Source: CAYWJT01 sp964458655
GTDB taxonomy: Bacteria; Acidobacteriota; Aminicenantia; Aminicenantales; Saccharicenantaceae
Length of the DNA stretch: 51,397 nt
Assembly (NCBI GenBank): GCA_964458655.1
Contig: CAYWJT010000014.1
Span: forward strand, 1 to 51,397
Reading direction: 5' to 3'
The notes beneath the pieces are model-generated. The model searched no databases, was not told the origin of the DNA, and saw only the letters and a program-made list of their open reading frames with translations. A program made the translations under genes and the position numbers. Shown here piece after piece: positions 1 to 9,310 of the stretch (its first letter is position 1; each line of letters opens with the position of its first letter).

Positions 1-46
1 GATACATGGCGGCACCTATCATAGCCCATCGTGTCACCTATGTATC
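1..46. repeat. Short inverted repeat at window edge
   Basis: GATACAT at 1-7 is repeated as its reverse complement ATGTATC at 40-46. The spacer contains two imperfect copies of a CACCTAT motif. I recall similar sequence near the ends of integrase-type insertion sequences, and the neighbouring DNA looks like a decayed transposase, so this may be an element end. The element is cut by the window edge and cannot be defined further. Confidence 0.3.
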
Positions 47-85
47 TGAACGAGCGCAGCGCTTTTGGAATCGCAGAGGGAAAAA

Positions 86-410
86 TCAACGCCAGATTCC
101 GCCGGTTAGCTCCTTGAAGCTTCCGGTCCAGCGATCTCCCACCGCATAGAGCCAGACCGGGAGCCGGTTCCATTTGCCCGGACAGGGACCAGTACCCGGC
201 GGTAGAGGCTTGGACCGCCGGGGGGTGAAACACCTCCAGCCGGTCAACGGCCGGAAGGCGGTTCTTGGGGTCGTCGAAGGTGAAAATCTCCCCGTACACG
301 GGACCTAAGGCCGCGCCTGCACGCATCTTCGGAAGATGGGCGGTGGGCCCGGGTCGCTTCCGTGTTGTAGTCTCCGCGAGCGGATTCATTGTGCGTAGCA
401 TGCGTACCCA
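86..410 (-). pseudogene. Probable frameshifted transposase/integrase remnant
   Basis: No single frame gives a recognisable protein. On the minus strand, three frames in succession carry protein-like pieces. The first contains GDYNTE, resembling the YNTERPH region near the end of integrase-core transposases. The next contains FTFDDPKNRLPAVD. The last contains WNRLPVWLYAVGD and ends at a TGA at 86-88. This order suggests the C-terminal part of an IS481/IS3-like transposase broken by frameshifts. One frame also stays open from about 401 to the window edge, so a partial unknown gene is the alternative. The assignment rests on faint motif resemblance. Confidence 0.27.
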
Positions 411-514
411 AATCGACGGGTTTCTAACGGGGAATCAGGGCAAATGTGCGGGTTGGTTTAGATCAGCGTAGGCACCTCTGAAACAACTAAACCCTGAGGG
501 GGTTAGCTGTCGGG

Positions 515-540
515 GTCTTGCGATAAACAAGAAGCAAGAC
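515..540 (-). other. Hairpin downstream of tRNA-Asn
   Basis: A 7-bp stem is formed by GTCTTGC (515-521) and GCAAGAC (534-540), 16 nt beyond the 3' end of the tRNA gene. No T-run follows on the minus strand, so it is not a standard intrinsic terminator. It could help tRNA 3' processing or be chance. Confidence 0.25.
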
Positions 541-555
541 TCAGCGGATTAAAAT

Positions 556-884
556 TGGCTCCTCGGGAGGGACTCGAACCCCCAACCTAGTGGTTACAAG
601 TGCCCCAGAATTTCTTCCGGGCTTGGACTATCTCATCACCCGCGTCAGTAACCTGACGGGAGGGTGCCGGGCGCTTCCTCCGGATCATCTCCGGAGTACG
701 AGCCGAAGCTCTAGTCTCTGCACCTTCCCCGAGCCTCAACGGCTCAGGGCTTGGCTCAGGGTTACCGTTCTCCGCCTTCGGCGAAGGGCAGGCTTCCCTG
801 AATTCACCCGGTTTTTCAACCACGGTTTCCCGTGGAAGCTGCGGTAGCCACAGCCACCCGCTCTGCCGATTGAGCTACCGAGGA
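556..884 (-). tRNA. tRNA-Asn(GTT), split by a group I intron
   Basis: The exons are 884-850 (35 nt) and 596-556 (41 nt). Joined, they make a 76-nt tRNA with CCA encoded. It has a 7-bp acceptor stem (TCCTCGG/CCGAGGA), discriminator G, a D arm GCTC/GAGC, an anticodon stem GGTGG/CCACT and loop CTGTTAA. The T arm has loop TTCGAGT. The anticodon is GTT, read from loop positions 34-36, so the tRNA accepts asparagine and reads AAY codons. The intron lies between U35 and U36 of the anticodon, so the gene is useless until it is spliced. It points the same way as the upstream heat-shock operon, 58 nt beyond the DnaC-like gene, and could be cotranscribed with it. Confidence 0.95.
597..849 (-). ncRNA. 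Group I self-splicing intron (IC3-like) in tRNA-Asn
   Basis: The 253-nt intron follows a U in the 5' exon and ends in G, as group I introns require. An internal guide GCAGCU (842-837) pairs with 5'-exon GGCUGU and gives a U.G wobble exactly at the splice site. The conserved core is complete and in order. P lies at 804-789 (AATTCAGGGAAGCC), Q at 763-747 (CCTGAGCCAAGCCC), R at 725-708 (AAGGTGCAGAGACTAGA) and S at 634-620 (GAGATAGTCCAAGCC). These closely resemble the IC3 introns of cyanobacterial tRNA-Leu. The intron is too short for a homing endonuclease gene, so it is probably not mobile by that route. Confidence 0.93.
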
Positions 885-942
885 GCAGCTAAATCGGCCT
901 TAATTTAGCACAAAGCCGGGGAAAACGCAATAACCGCCGGCC

Positions 943-1692
943 TCAGAACCGGTAGCCGGCCTGCTTGACCATCTTGCGGTAGTCGTCGCCCTGAATCTCG
1001 ACCACCTTGCACATCTCGTAGATGCGCGAGCGCAGGCGCACCCCGATGCGGTCGATGAGGGTCTCCCCGCCCTTCTTGTAGAAGGCGTCCCGGGTGTCCT
1101 CCTCCCGGTCGATGTCCGGGTAGTTGGTGGTGAACAGGGTGACTTTCTTGTGGTTGTAGCGGTGGTTGATGATGTAGAAGACCGTCTCTTCCACCCAGGC
1201 CGTCGTCCGCTTGGCCCCCAGCTCGTCGAGGACCAGCACGTCGCTCTCGAAGACGGGGCTAAGGACGTCGGTCTCGGTCAGGGTCGAATCGGGGGTGAAG
1301 GTCGACTGGATCTCCCGGATGAGCTCCCGGAAGTCGTAGAACACGCAGCGGGCGCCCTTCTTCAGGATGAGCTCTTGGATGACCGCCACGGCCAGGTGAG
1401 TCTTGCCCACCCCGCAGGGGCCGATGTAGAGCAGCCCGACGTCGATGGCCGGGAAGTCCTTGACGAACTTCCTGGAGATCTTCAGGGCGTCCCGGTGGGT
1501 GTCGTTGTGGACGTTGAAGTTGTCGAGCCGGCAGTCCCGGTAGCGCCGCGGGATGTTGGCCTGCTCTAGGAGCGAGGTCCGGCGCCTCTCGAAGTAGCAC
1601 TCGCAGCGCTTGGCCATGGTCCCGCCGCCTGCGTCGTCAAGGACCCAGCCTGTGCCCTGGCAGCGGCCGCAAACCTCGTTCTTCTCGGTCAA
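943..1692 (-). CDS. DnaC/IstB-like AAA+ ATPase with N-terminal zinc-binding region
   Basis: This 249-aa protein resembles DnaC/DnaI helicase loaders, which bind ATP and help load the replicative helicase. Cys8, Cys11, Cys30 and Cys32 form a likely zinc site. Walker A is GPCGVGKT (91-98) and Walker B is VLVLDELG (about 152-159). A C-terminal SRIYEMC region fits a sensor 2 area. The start is a TTG that overlaps the TGA of the sigma gene (TTGA), so translation is probably coupled to it. It is the last protein gene of the dnaK operon. A transposition helper of the IstB type is less likely, because no istA is adjacent. Its real partner is unknown. Confidence 0.85.
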   Translation of the reverse strand: MTEKNEVCGRCQGTGWVLDDAGGGTMAKRCECYFERRRTSLLEQANIPRRYRDCRLDNFNVHNDTHRDALKISRKFVKDFPAIDVGLLYIGPCGVGKTHLAVAVIQELILKKGARCVFYDFRELIREIQSTFTPDSTLTETDVLSPVFESDVLVLDELGAKRTTAWVEETVFYIINHRYNHKKVTLFTTNYPDIDREEDTRDAFYKKGGETLIDRIGVRLRSRIYEMCKVVEIQGDDYRKMVKQAGYRF

Positions 1693-2537
1693 TTCAGATA
1701 ACCTCTCAACTGCTGGAGCCGGCGCGACTGGCTCAGCTTGCGCATGGCCTTGGTCTCGATCTGGCGGACCCGCTCCCGGGTCAGCCTCAGCCGGTCGCCT
1801 ATCTCCTGGAGCGTCTGCGGCTTGTCGTCGTCCAGCCCGTACCTCAATTTTAGCACAGTCGCTTCCTTTTCATCCAGCTCCTCGAGCAATTCCCGGATCT
1901 GGCGCTCGATCGAGGCCTTGATGATGCGGTACTCGACCGAGGGCTCGCTCTCGTCGCTGATTCTGGACCCGACCTCGAGCTCCTCGTCGCTGTCATAGGT
2001 CTCGCTCAGGGACAGGCCGCGCTCGTCGAGCAGGGACAGGTCCTCGACATCCCCGGTTTCCAGGCCCATCTCGGCGGCCAGCTCGTCGCGGGTCGGCTCC
2101 CGGCCCAGCCGTTTCTTGAGCTCGGCCCGCTTCTTTTTCATCAGCGATATCCGGTCGGAGAGCTTCTGGGGTATCTTGTAGGCCCTGGAATACTGGGTCA
2201 GGGCGTGGATTATAGCCTGCCGTATCCACCAGACGGCGTAGGAGATGAAGCGGACCTTCCTGTCGGGGTCGAAACGCCTGGCGGCCTCGATCAGGCCGAC
2301 ATTCCCCTCGTTGATGAGGTCGAGCAGGCTGAGCCCCATACCCTTGTACTTCTTGGCGTAGGCGACGACGAACTTGAGGTTGGCCTGGATGAGTTTCTTG
2401 ACGGCCTCCTCGTCGCCCTCCCGTATCCGTTCGCCCAGGGCCCTCTCCTCCTCTTCAGATAACGTCGGGAACCTGCCGATCTGCTCAAGGTAGTGCTTGA
2501 GGTCCCGGGATTCGAGGAAATCGCGTTCGGCCGTCAT
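1689..2537 (-). CDS. RNA polymerase sigma-70 family factor (RpoD-like, short)
   Basis: This 282-aa sigma factor directs RNA polymerase to promoters. It has region 1.2 (DLKHYLEQIGRFPTLS), region 2 with FISYAVWWIRQAI, region 3, and a region 4 helix-turn-helix (TLQEIGDRLRLTRERVRQIE). It lacks the long N-terminal region 1.1 of housekeeping RpoD and is the size of RpoH, but its region 4 is RpoD-like. It overlaps hspR by ATGA and the DnaC-like gene by TTGA. Being inside the dnaK operon, it should rise on heat shock. A group 2 or heat-shock sigma is therefore the best reading. Whether it is the only RpoD of this organism cannot be seen here. Confidence 0.9.
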   Translation of the reverse strand: MTAERDFLESRDLKHYLEQIGRFPTLSEEEERALGERIREGDEEAVKKLIQANLKFVVAYAKKYKGMGLSLLDLINEGNVGLIEAARRFDPDRKVRFISYAVWWIRQAIIHALTQYSRAYKIPQKLSDRISLMKKKRAELKKRLGREPTRDELAAEMGLETGDVEDLSLLDERGLSLSETYDSDEELEVGSRISDESEPSVEYRIIKASIERQIRELLEELDEKEATVLKLRYGLDDDKPQTLQEIGDRLRLTRERVRQIETKAMRKLSQSRRLQQLRGYLN

Positions 2538-2953
2538 TTTTCGTCCGCGGGCCCCACTTTTATCACGCCCGCCTGCTGCTGGACGTGGACCAGGGCCCGG
2601 CGCTTGGAGTCGAACTCCTCCTCCCGGCCTTCCACGAGCTCCCGCCTGACGAAGTCCAGGAACTCGTTGACCTCGTCCTGGATGCGCTCGATCTTCTCCC
2701 TCATGTTCAGGATGACCTCGACCCCGGCCAGGTTGACGCCCAGGTCGCGGATGAGGTTGAGGACGAGCTCGAGCTTCCTGAGGTCCTCCTCGGAGTAGAG
2801 GCGCGTGTTGCCCTCGCTTCTCGAGGGCCTGATCAACCCTTCACGCTCGTACAGCCTGAGCGTCTGGGGGTGGATGTTGTACATCTTGGAGACGCTGCTT
2901 ATATGGTAATACGCCTTCGGTTCCTTCTTCGTTCCCTTTTTCCTGGTCCTCAT
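2534..2953 (-). CDS. hspR: HspR-type MerR-family heat-shock repressor
   Basis: This 139-aa protein has a MerR helix-turn-helix near its start (YHISSVSKMYNIHPQTLRLY, with REGLIRPSR), followed by a coiled-coil dimer region. HspR proteins repress dnaK operons by binding HAIR inverted repeats (CTTGAGT-N7-ACTCAAG), with DnaK as co-repressor in Streptomyces. A HAIR-like site sits in the promoter of this operon, which supports the name. The gene starts 1 nt after the dnaJ stop and its stop overlaps the sigma start. Order dnaK-dnaJ-hspR matches actinobacterial operons except that grpE is absent. Confidence 0.9.
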   Translation of the reverse strand: MRTRKKGTKKEPKAYYHISSVSKMYNIHPQTLRLYEREGLIRPSRSEGNTRLYSEEDLRKLELVLNLIRDLGVNLAGVEVILNMREKIERIQDEVNEFLDFVRRELVEGREEEFDSKRRALVHVQQQAGVIKVGPADEK

Positions 2954-2954
2954 C

Positions 2955-4088
2955 TCACACCATCCCCATGCCTTCCCTCGGGTTGGAGCCCGAGACCGCT
3001 TGAAGCTCCTTCATCAGCTCGCGCACGCGCTGGTTCTCGAAAGGCGGCGGCACGATGAAAACCTCGACGAACTGGTCGCCCTTGGTCTTGCGGCCTGGCC
3101 CGGCGACCCCCTCCCCTTTTATCCGGAACTTCTGGCCTGATTTCGTGCCGGGCGGGATCCTGATGGTGGCCTTGCCGGACAGCGTCGGGACGTCGATCTT
3201 GGCGCCCAGCGTGGCTTCGGGCACGGAAACCGGCACCCGGACGTGGATGTCGGCGCCCTCGCGTTTGAAAAAGGGGTGCGGCGCGACCTCGATCGATATT
3301 ATGAGGTCGCCCGCGGGCCCGCCGTTGCGGCCGGCGTTGCCCTTGCCGGGGACGCGGACCTTGGAGCCGTTGTCAACTCCGCCGGGGATGCGCACCGTTA
3401 TGAGTTCCGACCGCTGGGCCCGTCCCTCGCCGTCGCAGCTCCGGCAGACATCCTTCGAGAGCTTGCCGCTGCCGCGGCAGGTCGGGCAGACGCCGGAGAA
3501 TTTCATGTAGCCCCTCTGCATGGTCATGCGGCCCTTGCCTCCGCACTGGGGGCAGGATTTTTCGGCCGCGCCCGCAGCCGCGCCGGTCCCCCGGCAGGCT
3601 TCGCAGGGGACGAGCCTCGTCACCCTGAGCCTGGTCTGGAGGCCGCGCACGGCGTCCTCGAAACCGACCGTCAGGCCGTAGTGCAGGTCCTCGCCTCGCT
3701 CGGGCCCCCGCCGGGCCTGTCGGCCGGACCGGCCGCCGCCGACGTTGAAAAGGTTCTCGAACAGGTCGCGGATGCTCGACGTGCCGGTTTCGGAGAAGTC
3801 GAAGCCCTCGAAGCCCGGCCCGAAGTCCACGTCCGGCCCCGGTCCCGCCCCCGGCCCGCCGGGCGGGAAGTCGCCCACGAAGCCGAACTGGTCGTACTGG
3901 GCCTTCTTTTTCGGGTCGTTAAGGACGGAATAGGCTTCCTGAATTTCCTTGAACCTGGCCTCGGCGGACTTGTCCCCGGGGTTGAGGTCGGGATGGAACC
4001 TGCGGGCCAGCTTGCGGTAGGCCTTCTTTATCTCGGCCGCCGAAGCTCCCCGGGGCACGCCCAGGGTCTCGTAATAGTTCTTGGCCAT
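2955..4088 (-). CDS. dnaJ: Chaperone protein DnaJ
   Basis: DnaJ stimulates DnaK ATP hydrolysis and delivers unfolded substrates. The J domain is at the N-terminus with the HPD motif (RRFHPDLNPG). A Gly/Phe/Pro-rich linker follows, then four CxxCxGxG zinc repeats (CEACRGTG, CPQCGGKG, CPTCRGSG, CRSCDGEG) and the C-terminal substrate-binding domains. I chose the ATG at 4088 (MAKNYYETLGV) because GGGGAG lies upstream of it. A longer frame begins at 4118 but adds ten residues foreign to the family. The gene lies 83 nt after dnaK. Confidence 0.97.
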   Translation of the reverse strand: MAKNYYETLGVPRGASAAEIKKAYRKLARRFHPDLNPGDKSAEARFKEIQEAYSVLNDPKKKAQYDQFGFVGDFPPGGPGAGPGPDVDFGPGFEGFDFSETGTSSIRDLFENLFNVGGGRSGRQARRGPERGEDLHYGLTVGFEDAVRGLQTRLRVTRLVPCEACRGTGAAAGAAEKSCPQCGGKGRMTMQRGYMKFSGVCPTCRGSGKLSKDVCRSCDGEGRAQRSELITVRIPGGVDNGSKVRVPGKGNAGRNGGPAGDLIISIEVAPHPFFKREGADIHVRVPVSVPEATLGAKIDVPTLSGKATIRIPPGTKSGQKFRIKGEGVAGPGRKTKGDQFVEVFIVPPPFENQRVRELMKELQAVSGSNPREGMGMV

Positions 4089-4171
4089 GGCGGACTCCCC
4101 GACGGAATTATTCCGCAAAGCTCACCCGGGGGTCAAGCGGCCGCGCCGGTCGCCCGGCCGGCCCGCCGGGC

Positions 4172-6133
<1,962 letters not shown>

Positions 6134-6166
6134 TTTCATGCCTCCAACTAATATGAGTATAGAAAT

Positions 6167-6195
6167 AATATATAACTTGAGTATTGATTTGTCAA
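6167..6195 (-). promoter_or_regulatory. dnaK promoter, sigma-70 type
   Basis: On the minus strand TTGACA (6195-6190) is followed by 17 nt and TATATT (6172-6167). Transcription would start near 6160, giving a leader of roughly 27 nt before the dnaK ATG. The HAIR-like operator overlaps the -35 box and most of the spacer. Confidence 0.8.
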
Positions 6196-6196
6196 G
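6176..6196. promoter_or_regulatory. HAIR-like operator for HspR
   Basis: CTTGAGT (6176-6182), a 7-nt spacer and TGTCAAG (6190-6196) match the HAIR consensus CTTGAGT-N7-ACTCAAG at 12 of 14 positions with the exact spacing. It covers the dnaK -35 box, so a bound repressor should block RNA polymerase. The cognate hspR gene is in the same operon. Confidence 0.8.
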
Positions 6197-6211
6197 TTTA
6201 ATTTAAAAAAA

Positions 6212-6922
6212 TTATTTTATGTAGCCTTCTATTTTTTCGAAGAAAATCCAGTATATCGACTGCGCCGATTTCCTGTCCGGCACGCTTATTTCGAGCTCGG
6301 CCGGCCCTTTCCCTTTTCCCGAACTGAATAGGCTCCTCAGGGGCAGCACGACATACCATTCGAAGGCTCCCGCGAGTCTCGCCGACAATCCCCCTTTCCC
6401 TGCGGATTTGACCCTGACATGTAGCCCGCTCTTGAAGTAGAGGTCGAAGCTGTCGGGCATGTCCTCGAGCTCGAGGGCCTTGAGTTCGAACTCTCCCGGC
6501 TTGCTCGCGACCGTCTCGGCTTGGCCCGGCTTGATGACGTTCCTTTCCGGCACCCTGAGCGCGCTCTTTCGCTCGAGCTCGAGCGTCCCCGACTCGCCCC
6601 TGAAGGCCGGCTCTCCCCAGAAGCGGATCTTGCCGATGGGCCACTTCCTGAGAGTCATACCTCTCACCCTGAGCTCGAGAGCCTTCGAACCCAGGTCCAG
6701 GACGAAGTAGAAGCTCGGCTTCTTGGCCAGCTGGTATTCCAGGTTCAGGAAGTACTCTTCTGCGTTATTCTGAGTGCTGCTTTCAACCTTGGCCGTTTGC
6801 CCGGGTTTCTGTTTCGCTTGATCATTCGGCGCGAGCCCCTCGGCCGCCGATGAGCAGGCCGCGAATACCAGGAGAACCCCGGTTGCGACCGTCGCGCGAA
6901 ACGTCGTCTGCCTGGTTCTCAA
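6212..6922 (-). CDS. Putative lipoprotein of unknown function
   Basis: This 236-aa protein has a signal peptide with a lipobox ending at Cys23 (VLLVFAAC). I recognise no domain in the mature part. It is rich in beta-type alternation (YFVLDLGSKALELRVRG) and may be a mostly beta periplasmic domain. It is the last of four co-directional envelope genes, 15 nt after an L,D-transpeptidase, so a role in handling or recognising peptidoglycan is possible. No terminator is seen between it and the dnaK promoter, so some read-through into dnaK is possible. Confidence 0.75.
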   Translation of the reverse strand: MRTRQTTFRATVATGVLLVFAACSSAAEGLAPNDQAKQKPGQTAKVESSTQNNAEEYFLNLEYQLAKKPSFYFVLDLGSKALELRVRGMTLRKWPIGKIRFWGEPAFRGESGTLELERKSALRVPERNVIKPGQAETVASKPGEFELKALELEDMPDSFDLYFKSGLHVRVKSAGKGGLSARLAGAFEWYVVLPLRSLFSSGKGKGPAELEISVPDRKSAQSIYWIFFEKIEGYIK

Positions 6923-6937
6923 CTCGGGCCTCTTTCC

Positions 6938-7603
6938 CTAATAAATGTAAATCTTAGTCCCGATCTGCGCGGCCTTGAAGACCGCTTCCAGGTCCTCGTC
7001 CCCGACCCGGATGCACCCGTGCGTCACGTTCCGGCCGAGCAGCCTGGTGTATAGGGTGCCGTGAATGAAATAGCCCTCGCCGAAGCCGAGGGCGTAATCC
7101 CCGAGCGTTCCCGCCTCGAACCTGGCCTCGCTGTTCTTGGGCGGAACGGGCTCACCTTCCTCAATGAAGGCCCAATCCGGCTTGACCCAGTATGGGTTCT
7201 TGACCTTGGACTTGACCGCGAACTCGCCGCGCGGCGTGTCGAAGACCCATTTCCGCTTGCCGGAAGGGTCCTCAAGCACCTCGCCGCTCCCGCAAGAGAC
7301 GACGGCCGTCCGTAGCACATCCTGCCCCTTCATCAGGTATAGCCTGTTTTCGCCCGTGTCCACGATTATGTAGACGTCGCGCGGCTTGAGGGCCTCCAGG
7401 CTCTTGCGCAGGGCCCCGGCGCTCTGGACCTGTTTACGGCCGGCAACCTTGCCTGCGGCCGTTTTCGTCTCGGCCCGGACCTGGGGCACGGCCCGCCAGG
7501 CGGAGGCCTGCTCGAAGCCTTTCTTGTAGGCCAGTCCGAGCGCCGCGAGGAAAGCCGTGTATGCGCACGCAAGAAGCAGGAGCAGGACCTTTCTCGGGGA
7601 CAT
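6938..7603 (-). CDS. L,D-transpeptidase (YkuD domain), membrane-anchored
   Basis: This family uses a cysteine to form 3-3 crosslinks in peptidoglycan or to attach proteins to it. The 221-aa protein has an N-terminal membrane segment (about residues 5-26), a spacer, and a YkuD domain from about residue 75. The active-site signature is complete: His181 in FIHGTLY, then THGCIRVGDEDL with Cys197. The stop of the upstream transpeptidase gene is 1 nt before this ATG (TGAGATG), so the two are made together. The substrate cannot be told from sequence. Confidence 0.92.
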   Translation of the reverse strand: MSPRKVLLLLLACAYTAFLAALGLAYKKGFEQASAWRAVPQVRAETKTAAGKVAGRKQVQSAGALRKSLEALKPRDVYIIVDTGENRLYLMKGQDVLRTAVVSCGSGEVLEDPSGKRKWVFDTPRGEFAVKSKVKNPYWVKPDWAFIEEGEPVPPKNSEARFEAGTLGDYALGFGEGYFIHGTLYTRLLGRNVTHGCIRVGDEDLEAVFKAAQIGTKIYIY

Positions 7604-7604
7604 C

Positions 7605-8693
7605 TCAGCGCTTCCTCAGCGACCTGACTATGCTGTTCTCGAGCTCGAGCGTGCCTATTATGGTCACCGGCGTGCCCACCGCGACCATTTCGTAGAGCTC
7701 GTCGATCTTGTCGTCGTCGAGCGAGACGCAGCCCCGGGTCAGGATGTCCTCGCCGCCGCCGTGGATCTCGATGCTTCCGCCAATCCCGCGCCAGGACGGG
7801 ATGAGACCCTTCTTCTTTTCCAACTCGAACCTGCGCCGGTCGTCTTCGTTGGGATAGTTGATGAGCAGGGCCTTGCGGTAGGGGCTCTTGGGTATTTTCC
7901 GTATTATTTTATAGACGCCTTCGGGCGTGGCGTTATCCCCCTCGAACCTCTTGACCGAGAAGCCGCTGAAGCCCAGGCCTATGTTGTAGCTTCTCACCGG
8001 GTTGCCGTTCCTGTAAACCGTCAGCTTTCGTTCCAGCTTGGTTATGATGACGGCGGTCGAGCCGAGGCGCCTGGAGTCCTCTATGGTCTTCTCGGCCCAG
8101 GCCTTCCAGGTCCGGACCAGGCCGGGCTCCAGGAACCGGCTGATGTAGGCCAGGACGGCTTCCTCAGCGGCTTCAAGGGCGGAATCCGCCTCATCCAACT
8201 TCTTGGCCGCCTGATCGAACCTTTCCCCGTCGCTCAGGCCCTGGGCCTCGGCGAGAAGCACGGCCGCCTCGGACAGCGCCCTGCGCGCGCCGCCTCTCTC
8301 GTTGAGGGAGAGCGTCGCTCGGTCCAGGTCCCCGAGCCTTTCCCGCATCTCCGCGACCCTGCCCGCGAGCTCGCCGGACCTCCTGTTCTTGTAGGCCTTG
8401 AGCTCAACAGCCAGGCGGTCCCCGGATTCGAGCACTTCGCGGAGCTCGTCCGCGAACCGGCCGTAATCGCGGAACCAGCCCAGCTTCAGGTTCTCTTTCC
8501 TGAGGCCGGACCGCAGGTTTACCAGCCGCTCCTCATAAGCGGCGAATTCCTGGCTGAAGAATACAGAAGCACCGGCGCTCCGGAGCTCAGCCGCCTGAGA
8601 CTCGGCTCGGCCGAACTCCGGAGGCACCGGCGGCGTTTGACAACTCGCGGTCCAGACAGCCAGGAGTATAAGGGCTGTTCTGACGGACCTCAA
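7605..8693 (-). CDS. Lipoprotein L,D-transpeptidase with helical N-terminal domain
   Basis: This 362-aa protein has a signal peptide with a possible lipobox ending at Cys18 (WTASC). Residues 25-205 are charged and helical, probably coiled coil. A YkuD domain follows with His311 (EIHGGGED) and TRGCVSLDDD containing Cys322. The motif is of the ErfK/YafK-like type, with TRGC in place of the more usual THGC/SHGC. It lies 26 nt downstream of the Ala/Lys-rich lipoprotein gene and 1 nt upstream of a second transpeptidase. Two such enzymes in one operon may divide crosslinking and lipoprotein attachment, which is inference. Confidence 0.88.
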   Translation of the reverse strand: MRSVRTALILLAVWTASCQTPPVPPEFGRAESQAAELRSAGASVFFSQEFAAYEERLVNLRSGLRKENLKLGWFRDYGRFADELREVLESGDRLAVELKAYKNRRSGELAGRVAEMRERLGDLDRATLSLNERGGARRALSEAAVLLAEAQGLSDGERFDQAAKKLDEADSALEAAEEAVLAYISRFLEPGLVRTWKAWAEKTIEDSRRLGSTAVIITKLERKLTVYRNGNPVRSYNIGLGFSGFSVKRFEGDNATPEGVYKIIRKIPKSPYRKALLINYPNEDDRRRFELEKKKGLIPSWRGIGGSIEIHGGGEDILTRGCVSLDDDKIDELYEMVAVGTPVTIIGTLELENSIVRSLRKR

Positions 8694-8719
8694 CGTTCAG
8701 TCACGCGTTCAGCGTTCTG

Positions 8720-9310
8720 TTATTTCTTGACCTTGGCGATGGCCGCGTTGACCTGTTCCTTGACGGCGTTGGCCTTGTCGGCAATGGCCTTGGCCTTGTC
8801 GCGGGCCCCGAAATAGTCCTCGGCCTGGAAAGAGTTCTGGGCCTCGGTCATCTGGACTGCCAGCCCGTCCAGGTCGGCCTTCATGGCCTCGATGTCGGCC
8901 TTGGTGCCCTTGCCCTTGGGCGCCTTGGCCAGCAGGGCGACGGCCTCATCCCAGGCGGCCTTGGCGGCGTCGAGAGCGGCCTGAGCCTCGTTCTTGGCGG
9001 CTTCGATCCGTCCGGGGATCATGGCCTTGACGGCGTCGGCGTCGGCGACGACCTTGGCCAGCATCTCCTTGGCCGGCCCGTACTTCTTGAAGAACTTCTT
9101 CGACTGAGCCGTGACCTCGTCGAGAGCGGCCTGCAGGTCGCTGTTGAGCTTGTTGAGCTCTTCCTTGGCGTAGATCGTGCCCTTGGCGTCGGCGACGGCC
9201 TGGACGGCGGCCTTGGCGGCGTCCATCTGGGCCACGGGCTGCTTGGCGCAGCTTACGAACGCGAACGTGATGACGAGAGCGAACACGAGACCTTTAGCGA
9301 TGTTTTTCAT
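8720..9310 (-). CDS. Ala/Lys-rich helical lipoprotein with C-terminal lysine (Lpp-like)
   Basis: This 196-aa protein has a signal peptide with lipobox FAFVSC (Cys21). The mature part is almost wholly Ala, Lys, Asp, Glu and Val in helical patterns (for example AQAALDAAKAAWDEAVALLAKA) and ends in AIAKVKK. Braun's lipoprotein Lpp is also a helical lipoprotein whose C-terminal Lys is joined to peptidoglycan by L,D-transpeptidases. Here two such enzymes are encoded immediately downstream. The mature protein is about three times longer than Lpp and I see no direct homology, so similarity of role is inferred. AGGAGG lies 9 nt before the ATG. Confidence 0.85.
   Translation of the reverse strand: MKNIAKGLVFALVITFAFVSCAKQPVAQMDAAKAAVQAVADAKGTIYAKEELNKLNSDLQAALDEVTAQSKKFFKKYGPAKEMLAKVVADADAVKAMIPGRIEAAKNEAQAALDAAKAAWDEAVALLAKAPKGKGTKADIEAMKADLDGLAVQMTEAQNSFQAEDYFGARDKAKAIADKANAVKEQVNAAIAKVKK

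Noticed and set aside
140..250. Group II intron domain V on the minus strand
   Set aside because: A hairpin with CCGGTC/GACCGG arms superficially resembles it, but the catalytic triad spacing and the GTGYG 5' end are missing and no maturase frame is present.
587..823. 78-aa frame inside the tRNA intron as a homing endonuclease
   Set aside because: It has no LAGLIDADG, GIY-YIG or HNH motif and overlaps the RNA core needed for splicing.
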